Assembly (NCBI GenBank): GCA_964426875.1
Contig: CAYRSB010000032.1
Span: 1-12,914 of the forward strand
Length of the DNA: 12,914 nucleotides
DNA from: Caldatribacterium sp964426875
Lineage (GTDB): Bacteria > Atribacterota > Atribacteria > Atribacterales > Caldatribacteriaceae
Direction: 5' to 3'
A model generated the notes under the pieces. The model was not told where the DNA came from, made no database searches, and was given only the letters and a program-made list of their open reading frames with translations. The translations under genes and the position numbers were made by a program. This document shows, piece after piece, positions 7,916 to 12,914 of this stretch. Every line of letters begins with the position of its first letter. The first letter of the stretch is position 1.

Positions 7916-8005
7916 AAGGATACCTCTTCCCCAGTTAATCAGCGATAAGGGGGAATAATAATCATTACCACCTCTTTCTTCCAGCTTCGGGCACAAGCGG
8001 CCTTT

Positions 8006-9136
8006 CTAAAAAATCCTCGTATACCCGGGAGGACGGTGGTCGGTGAGTTTGGCATGGGCGATGTGCAGTTTCTTTATGACAGCAATACCGTAGGGACAGC
8101 GCTTCTCACATTTTCCACACTCGTTGCAGGCTAAGGCGTCGGGGGAGAGGGCCTCATAAGCCTTCTGGGCATAGTCCTGATTACCAAACCAAAAACGTAA
8201 CCGATCCCGCAAAGCGTACTCTGTGGGATTCCTCACGATTCCATCGTACATCTGGCGATCGTACTGACCCTCAAGGAGAAATACCCGAGGAATGTCTACA
8301 CCCTGGGGGCAGGGAAGGCAATCTCCACACTGCCGGCAGACATAGTTACCGAGCTCCGGTGCACTGAAAAACCACTGCTTTCTTTCCTCTTCGCTCATTG
8401 GGATAAAATCCGCAGCATGCTCCATGTCTCTCCGCAAGTATTCCTCGGTATTGGCTCCCAAAACCGCACAGGTCACCGGAAGAGATAGGGTATAGCGGAA
8501 GGCTTGTTCGGCGTTCTCCCAGAGAAAGCCATCGGCAAAGACTTTCATAGCCAAAACTCCCACTCCCTGTGATTGAGCCAGAGGCAAGACAACCTCCTCC
8601 CAACCGGGGAAATTGAAACGATCGTAGTAGTTGAGAGGAACCATCAGGGCATCAAAGGGATAGGTTTTCAGGGCTCTTTCGGCAACTTCAGGGGTAGCGT
8701 GATTTGAGAAGGCTACATATCGTATCTTCCCGTCTTCCTTTGCCTTCTCTATTCCCTCCAGGACACCACCGGGGCCGGTGATCTCCTCAAGAACTTCGAA
8801 ACGGTTGAGCTCATGGATGAAAAAGAGGTCAATATAGTCGGTATGAAGCCTTCTTAGGCTCCCTTCTATGGACCGAAGGACTTCGTCCTTCTTCCTCTTC
8901 TGAGACTTTGTAGCCACAACACACTCTTTTCTCCTTGTTTTCAAAACCTCCCCTACCTTCGTCTCAGAGTCTCCGTGTCCATAGCTTTCGGCAGTCTCAA
9001 GGTAATTTCCACCAAGATCGAGATAGAGATGAATGAGTCGTAGTGCTTCCTCAAAGAGAAGCTCTACCAGGTGAAATCCCCCAAGACCCACAAGGGAAAG
9101 AGAGAGATCGGTCTTACCAAGCTTTCTTCTTTCCAT
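8006..9136 (-). CDS. aldo/keto reductase with C-terminal 4Fe-4S ferredoxin domain
   Basis: The 376-residue protein fuses an NAD(P)H-type aldo/keto reductase TIM barrel to a ferredoxin-like tail, the architecture of COG1453 oxidoreductases. Physiological substrates of that group are mostly unknown. The barrel (1 to about 255) shows the catalytic positions Tyr52 (ESYG), Lys77 (VATK) and His108 (FFIHE). The position of the usual catalytic Asp (normally DTA) reads ETA here, Glu47. The tail has two Cys motifs: C267, C270, C273, C276 (CRQCGDCLPCPQG) and C337, C340, C343, C347 (CNECGKCEKRCP). Each could hold or contribute to an iron-sulphur cluster, so an anaerobic redox role is likely. The ATG at 9136 has AAGGAGGG 8 nt upstream. 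It appears to be monocistronic, driven by its own promoter, and transcribed toward parA with a 206-bp gap. Confidence 0.92.
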   Translation of the reverse strand: MERRKLGKTDLSLSLVGLGGFHLVELLFEEALRLIHLYLDLGGNYLETAESYGHGDSETKVGEVLKTRRKECVVATKSQKRKKDEVLRSIEGSLRRLHTDYIDLFFIHELNRFEVLEEITGPGGVLEGIEKAKEDGKIRYVAFSNHATPEVAERALKTYPFDALMVPLNYYDRFNFPGWEEVVLPLAQSQGVGVLAMKVFADGFLWENAEQAFRYTLSLPVTCAVLGANTEEYLRRDMEHAADFIPMSEEERKQWFFSAPELGNYVCRQCGDCLPCPQGVDIPRVFLLEGQYDRQMYDGIVRNPTEYALRDRLRFWFGNQDYAQKAYEALSPDALACNECGKCEKRCPYGIAVIKKLHIAHAKLTDHRPPGYTRIF

Positions 9137-9157
9137 GGCCCTACCCTCCTTTTTTCT

Positions 9158-9186
9158 ATTATCCTACATGGCCAGTCTTCCGACAA
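9158..9186 (-). promoter_or_regulatory. promoter of the aldo/keto reductase gene
   Basis: On the minus strand TTGTCG (complement of 9181-9186) and GATAAT (complement of 9158-9163) are exactly 17 nt apart. That is a 4/6 match at -35 and 5/6 at -10. Transcription would start near 9151-9152, giving a leader of about 15 nt that consists mostly of the AAGGAGGG ribosome site. Confidence 0.6.
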
Positions 9187-9339
9187 GAAAGGAATGGCAA
9201 AAGCTATACAAGCTGAAATCACTTTCCCAGTTTGTCTTGGCAAGCAATTTTCTCTCGAGCTATGAAAAGGTCATAGACGGTACAAATAATGACGTCGAAA
9301 TAACCCACTTGGAGAGAAGGTTTGGCCGAACCAGACATG

Positions 9340-10080
9340 GTATCCTCCCATCTTAACTTCTGCAAATCCCCGAAGTCTTTTTGCTCCCGATTTCTTGTTG
9401 ATTCCAGAGAGAATGCGGTAGAAGAGCTTTCTTGCTCCTTTCTCATGGACGAATACCTCTACTCCCTTAGTCCATCACTACCTCTTTACAGAGTCTCTCC
9501 AGCTGATTGAGCGGGTTCTCAAGGATACTCCAGGAAGGTGAGGAACACTTGAGCCTTCTTCTCTCGCCTTTCCCCTACCTTAGGGTATTTCCTTCCTCAG
9601 GTTTCCCGCAACTTGAAAAATCCTTCTCGAGCTCTGGGGAGGGGTTTTCGCTTTGGAGATGGCTTGAGGGTCTTTGCTATCCCCTGTTGATCGCCTTTGG
9701 AGCACACCAAGCTTTCAGCGAGACTCCAGGAAGATCTCCTTTACGATCTCCCCCAAATCAAAAAGACCATCACTCTCAAGGATCCAAATTCTCTCGACTC
9801 CCCCGTGGTCCCAAATCCCTAAGGAGTTCCTTCCAGTTCCTGGTGCTCTCCCTGGGCTTTGAATAACCAGAAACCCAGTACCTCCCTTTTGTCATCAGGG
9901 AGAATTCGCAGGAGCACAGTACACTGGTTCCTTGCGGGTCTCTCCCTGTGTGTGTCGAGAGAGAAGTTCCATCGAGGTAGATGGCAAGTAGTCTGAGTTG
10001 AGAGCTCTTCCCCTCCAGGCTTTGACCCCTATCCTCCACTACCTCAGTGAGAGGCAAGATGCTCTGGGAGAAAAAGAAGG
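9340..10080 (-). pseudogene. decayed IS256 (mutator)-family transposase
   Basis: Reading the minus strand across frames gives the order of an IS256-type DDE transposase. At about 9985-9970 is IYLDGTSLS (first catalytic Asp), then an acidic/hydrophobic stretch and the block ESTRNWKELLRDL. After a frame change comes ILESDGLFDLGEIVKEIF (second Asp in SDG), with a stop soon after. Further on, KYPKVGERREK and VFLTFLEYP appear near 9590-9530. Another frame change brings NQLERLCKEV, the usual NLIERLNREV-like segment. At least two frameshifts and several stops separate the blocks, and the N-terminal third is not recognisable. The gene is dead; no terminal inverted repeats were found. It lies head to head with the IS3 relic, and its tail points toward the aldo/keto reductase gene. 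Confidence 0.75.
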
Positions 10081-10157
10081 CTCCAGAGGTTTCTTCTGAG
10101 AACTAGGAGATGGCTGGTCTTCCCCCAGTTCAGTGGAGACAGAGAAAAGGAAAGTAT

Positions 10158-11285
10158 CATCAACTGGGGTGTCAGAAAATGGAAAGAAGGAAGGAGGATC
10201 GAAAGTTCAAGCTGGAGGTTCTCCCCCTCATTCAGGAAGGGAAAGAGGCTATAGCACAGATTGCCAGGGACTTCGGCATTGGAGAAAGTCTCGTCTCCGG
10301 GTGGAAGAGAGCCTTCCGGGAGGAATCGGAGGACCCCTTTCTTGGGAAGGGAAATCTTCGGAAAGACGAGGCTTGTGTTCGCTAATTAGAGAGAGATCGC
10401 AAAGGGGTTACTGAGGAACAGGATTGCTCTAGAAAGTCCTGGCCATCTTCTCAAGGACGCCACCATGGAATGCCGGTTCATGGAGGACCATTGCTCCCTC
10501 TTTTCGGTGGAGAGGATGACCAAAGCGCTACAAATCTCAGCGAGCGGGTCCTATGCCTTTCGAAAGGGAGGGGCATCGAAAAGAGAGAAAGCGAACCGAA
10601 GGCCTCTGGAAGTCTAAGAATCACCACCTCTCTTGCGAAGAAGGGCTCAACCTGCAGTGGGAACCGGGTAGCTCAATGCGACACAAGCTCAAAAGCGGTA
10701 TCGGGTTACCATGAACTTGGCCCATTCCTTGAGGAAGGCTCCCTCGCCTCCTGAGGCAAAAGTCCAGGGTTGCGAAACCAAATACCATCTGGTGTGCAGG
10801 TATGACTGACATTCCCACTCAGGAGAGATGGCTGTACCGCTCAGTGATTGTGGCATTCCCCTCCCGGAAGTCCCGGGCTGAAAAGTAAAGGAAGGACTGA
10901 ACTAGGAACTCACCCTGAGAACTCTGAGAAAAGCCATTGCAAGGAGGAAGCTATCTTCCCCTGGCCTCCATCATTCCCCTCAGGGGAGGCAATATAGCTA
11001 CTCTGCCTATCAAACCCTTCTCTCCACCTCTCTTATCCTCCCCAGCATGGGCAGAAAAGGACATTCTCTGACCATGCCCTGGTGGAACGGTTCTGCAAAA
11101 CTTTGAAGACCGGGTTGATTGAGAGAGAAAAATACAAAACTCACAAAGAGGCTAAAGGGAGTCTCTTTACTTCCCTTGAGGGATTCTGAAACTCAAGGAA
11201 GCTTCATGCAGTGTTAGGGCATAAGAGTCCTGAGGAATTCGAGAGGCTATACGGACTAGCCTGACAGTGCCTCCACTTTTTCAGG
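10158..11285 (+). pseudogene. decayed IS3-family element (orfA and orfB relics)
   Basis: OrfA begins at ATG 10179 (MERRKEDRKFKLE) with its HTH (IAQIARDFGIGESLVSGWKRAF), and stops early at 10385. OrfB can be traced in pieces: MECRFMEDHCSLFSVERMTKALQ from about 10466; RIHHLSCEEG-like residues; TDIPTQERWLY near 10806 (first catalytic Asp); HHSPQGRQYS near 10967, where HHSDRGSQY is usual; and HALVERFCKTLKTGLIEREKY near 11070 with the catalytic Glu, then LGHKSPEEFERLYG before a TGA at 11261-11263. Frameshifts, internal stops and the altered second Asp make it inactive. Possible degenerate ends are AACTGGGGTGTCAG on the left (about 10162-10175) and CTGACAGTGCCTCCA on the right, weakly complementary. 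The total span suits an IS3 element of about 1.1-1.3 kb. Confidence 0.85.
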
Positions 11286-11464
11286 GAAGTCCATTCTGTA
11301 CTCTGAACTCCAGTGAGATGGCTCCCCCTTGTACATTTCCTGAACCTGTTTCTAAAGATAGGACTACAGCATTCCAGGGTTTCCTTCTTCCTTAGAGAAG
11401 ACAAAGAACCATCCTAAGGGCCCGGTTCAACTACGTACACTTCAAAATAGAAGGAGAAGGAAGA
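11286..11464. other. non-coding stretch between IS3 relic and hairpin
   Basis: No open frame here resembles a known protein and no ribosome site precedes a plausible start. It is probably flanking or decayed mobile DNA. Confidence 0.4.
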
Positions 11465-11512
11465 ACAAAGAGCTTGAGACCGTATTCTCAAGAAGGTTCT
11501 CAAGCTCTTTGT
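11465..11512 (-). terminator. 15-bp perfect inverted repeat, probable terminator
   Basis: The arms 11465-11479 and 11498-11512 (ACAAAGAGCTTGAGA and its exact complement) enclose an 18-nt loop. Two further G-C pairs form after a one-base bulge. Read on the minus strand the hairpin begins 23 nt past the stop of the amidohydrolase-like gene and is followed by a partly T-rich run (TTTGTTCTTCC), as expected for a rho-independent terminator. The loop contains a second copy of TTCTCAAG that could form an alternative, shorter hairpin with the first arm. A mobile-element end is another possibility. Confidence 0.55.
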
Positions 11513-11534
11513 AGACTTTATTCTCTCTAGGACA

Positions 11535-12434
11535 CTAAAGTTCATAGATTTCTTTCGGGTTTTCGTAAAGAAGCTGACGAGCAATCCAAAGTGCTTTCTT
11601 CTCAGAGAGATAACCCTCTTCGATTTTCTGGCTCAGAACCTTTGCCAAAGCATTAAGTACCAGGCTGGTTTTCCCGTATGCCCACTCAACTGAGTAGGCG
11701 TCTGTAGCAATCGCTATCCACTTATTTACTGGCAGGGACTCGAGTCGCTGCGAAATAATCATTTCTACAGTAGCAGGGAGGAAGGTGTGCCACCAAAATC
11801 CAAGTAAACTCACATTTGGCAACATTCGGGAAACAATGATCAATTCTTGGGAAATCGAAAGGGAAGCATACATCAAGTTGAACCTCACTCTGGGGAAATC
11901 CTTGAAAACAGAAACCAAGTCGAGTATGTACTGGTGATCTGTCCAAACATATGATTCCCCATATCTCATACCCGGCCTTGCCCAGTAAGCACCAACATAG
12001 AACTGAGCCGGACTGCCAAGCTCCTGGAGTGAGTTTAGGTAACAATACAGCAACCACGTAACAAGGGCGTTTTGCTCGTCCAAACTGAGTTCCTCACCTG
12101 ACAGTTTTTTCAAGTATATGCGGTTAATTTCTTCTTCTGAGCTCCTTCTTCTCCTAAAGGTAGGACTGATAAAAGAAGTGAAGTAGACCACTCCTTCTCT
12201 CTTCTTGTCAAGAAAGAACTCCATCACTTTCTGAGCAAATTCCGAGGCTGTTTCTGGAAGGGATGGATATTCCCCTTTCACCAAGTCAACGAGAGACGTT
12301 GCACGAGTAGGATCAAAGCTGAGACATTGCAGGTCCTCGTAGAGAGGAATCAGAACCCGATACCTCTCCAAGCATTCTTTATTCCAAGAACTTTCACAAA
12401 TTCCCGGTTGTATCAACAATCTTGTGTCACACAT
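11535..12434 (-). CDS. uronate isomerase-like amidohydrolase-superfamily protein, apparently N-terminally truncated
   Basis: The C-terminal part resembles the uronate isomerase/amidohydrolase TIM-barrel group. Visible features are YVGAYWARPGMRYGES, the LLGFWWHTFLP block, and IATDAYSVEWAYGK, where the Asp would match the strand-8 metal/catalytic Asp of the superfamily. The tail YENPKEIYEL is typical of the group. The N-terminal HxH metal-binding strand expected in the superfamily is absent, so about the first 100 residues seem lost or replaced. The true start is unclear. ATG 12434 (MCDTRLL) has AAGGG at 5 nt and gives 299 residues. The frame stays open to a GTG at 12713, but that extra part is rich in Pro, Ser, Thr and Lys and unlike an enzyme N terminus. 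The frame is otherwise intact, so it may still be expressed or be a recently truncated pseudogene. Exact family assignment is tentative. Confidence 0.6.
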   Translation of the reverse strand: MCDTRLLIQPGICESSWNKECLERYRVLIPLYEDLQCLSFDPTRATSLVDLVKGEYPSLPETASEFAQKVMEFFLDKKREGVVYFTSFISPTFRRRRSSEEEINRIYLKKLSGEELSLDEQNALVTWLLYCYLNSLQELGSPAQFYVGAYWARPGMRYGESYVWTDHQYILDLVSVFKDFPRVRFNLMYASLSISQELIIVSRMLPNVSLLGFWWHTFLPATVEMIISQRLESLPVNKWIAIATDAYSVEWAYGKTSLVLNALAKVLSQKIEEGYLSEKKALWIARQLLYENPKEIYEL

Positions 12435-12825
12435 GTCAACCCTTCTCTTTTGCTGTACTATTTCCTCCTTGAAACTCAAGAGTCCTCCCTCAAGAGAGCG
12501 ATGAGGGAGTACTCTCCTGGCACACTTCTCGTTCCGTTCTCTACCGACAAGGAAGAAGGGCTTCTCCTTTACTTTGGGATTGGGGGGAAACTCTGTTGAT
12601 GGAGTACTTTTCAGGTATTGGGAGTACGAATGGAGCTTAAAAAGCTTGGGGTAAGGGAGAGAGGTGGTGAGGGAGGGATGGGGTACCATCTGGTGAGTGG
12701 TTGTCTTTGCCACTCTTCCCCCCTCTCCTTGACTAAACTCCTAATCCGGGAAAATCCATCCCGGAGAGTGTCTCTCCTTAAAGTTAGTGTAAATTTATTG
12801 TAGGAATCTCAAAGAAATACAAAAG
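12435..12825. other. intergenic stretch, possible site of the lost N terminus
   Basis: This region lies between the best start of the amidohydrolase-like gene and the element at the right edge. It holds the open but low-complexity minus-strand frame extension to 12713, which has a purine-rich possible ribosome site before its GTG. It also has two small perfect hairpins: CTCCCTCA/TGAGGGAG at 12485-12509, and CCGGGA/TCCCGG at 12746-12764. No protein homologous to an amidohydrolase HxH strand was seen on the minus strand here. Confidence 0.4.
12746..12764. repeat. short GC-rich inverted repeat
   Basis: CCGGGA (12746-12751) and TCCCGG (12759-12764) are exact complements with a 7-nt loop. No T-run follows on either strand, so a terminator is not well supported. 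It could be part of a mobile-element end or an operator. Confidence 0.3.
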
Positions 12826-12888
12826 ACCTCACCATCCAGTGTGGTATAAACCTTGTCTGTGACAACACACTTCCTTGGAGGTGAGGTC
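12826..12888 (+). promoter_or_regulatory. inverted repeat that can mask the ribosome site of the right-edge gene
   Basis: GACCTCACC at 12826-12834 is the exact complement of GGTGAGGTC at 12880-12888, which overlaps the Shine-Dalgarno site GGAGGTGAGG (12877-12886) of the ATG at 12890. Pairing can extend inward through CCAG with C(T)TGG across small bulges. Between the arms is an extended -10 motif (TGG then TATAAA, 12845-12850). Transcripts starting there would begin near 12857 and lack the 5' arm, leaving the ribosome site free. Read-through transcripts from outside would carry both arms. Confidence 0.5.
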
Positions 12889-12889
12889 C

Positions 12890-12914
12890 ATGGATATGGT
12901 ACAGCCTATTCTCA
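12890..12914 (+). CDS. start of an unidentified gene cut by the window edge, probably a transposase
   Basis: ATG at 12890 follows a very strong ribosome site (GGAGGTGAGG). Only MDMVQPIL can be read before the window ends, which is too little to name a family. The neighbouring mobile-element relics and the read-through-protection-like hairpin suggest a transposase, but this is inference from context. Confidence 0.4.

Noticed and set aside
7916..8005. Terminator after the aldo/keto reductase gene
   Set aside because: Only 4-bp arms (GCTT/AAGC) without a T-run were found.
7800..8005. parS site next to parA
   Set aside because: Nothing resembling the TGTTTCACGTGAAACA consensus was seen here or near parA.
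9507..9866. 119-residue plus-strand open frame
   Set aside because: It is antisense to the IS256 relic, and its low-complexity Ser/Pro composition is what a shadow frame would give.
12826..12914. Calling the right-edge gene an IS110-type transposase
   Set aside because: Eight residues are too few to assign a family; the possibility was not carried forward.

Overview
The window looks like a compact bacterial chromosome segment followed by about 3.5 kb of accessory DNA. FtsZ, a Soj-type ParA, a PHP-fused family X polymerase and an exported lytic transglycosylase all point to a Bacterium with peptidoglycan. The proteins are rich in Glu, Lys and Arg, and Shine-Dalgarno sites are strong (AAGGAGG type) with frequent GTG and TTG starts. 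That mix suggests a thermophilic or anaerobic lineage; something like Atribacterota is possible, but this is an impression and not something I could test.

Layout, left to right. At 167-904 (+) is an ammonia-dependent NAD+ synthetase. It overlaps tail to tail with PolX (872-2611, -). PolX is divergent, with a 51 bp gap, from a TPR-containing lytic transglycosylase (2663-4663, +). That gene overlaps tail to tail with a DUF4432 aldose-mutarotase-like protein (4638-5732, -). This last gene is the distal member of an apparent minus-strand operon parA (7799-6993), ftsZ (7036-5738), DUF4432 (5732-4638). In it parA and ftsZ overlap by 44 bp, and ftsZ and the DUF4432 gene are 5 bp apart. Upstream, an aldo/keto reductase with a C-terminal two-cluster ferredoxin domain (8006-9136, -) has its own good promoter.

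From about 9.2 kb the character changes. Two decayed transposase genes lie in opposite orientations: an IS256 (mutator)-type relic on the minus strand (about 9340-10080) and an IS3-family orfA/orfB relic on the plus strand (about 10158-11285). Both carry frameshifts and stops, yet several catalytic-domain motifs can still be read. A perfect 15-bp inverted repeat (11465-11512) follows. It sits just past the stop of a minus-strand uronate-isomerase/amidohydrolase-like gene (stop at 11535) that seems to have lost its N-terminal metal-binding part. At the right edge a plus-strand gene begins at 12890, probably a transposase. Its ribosome binding site can pair with an upstream arm, and a promoter-like -10 lies in the loop between.

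Functionally the core genes are housekeeping: cofactor synthesis, DNA repair, wall turnover, division and chromosome segregation. The most notable points are the parA-ftsZ coupling without ftsA or parB nearby, an FtsZ with a long Lys/Pro-rich N-terminal extension and a second possible C-terminal partner-binding motif, and the ribosome-site-masking hairpin at the right edge. I found no CRISPR array, tRNA or rRNA, and no convincing wholly new system.
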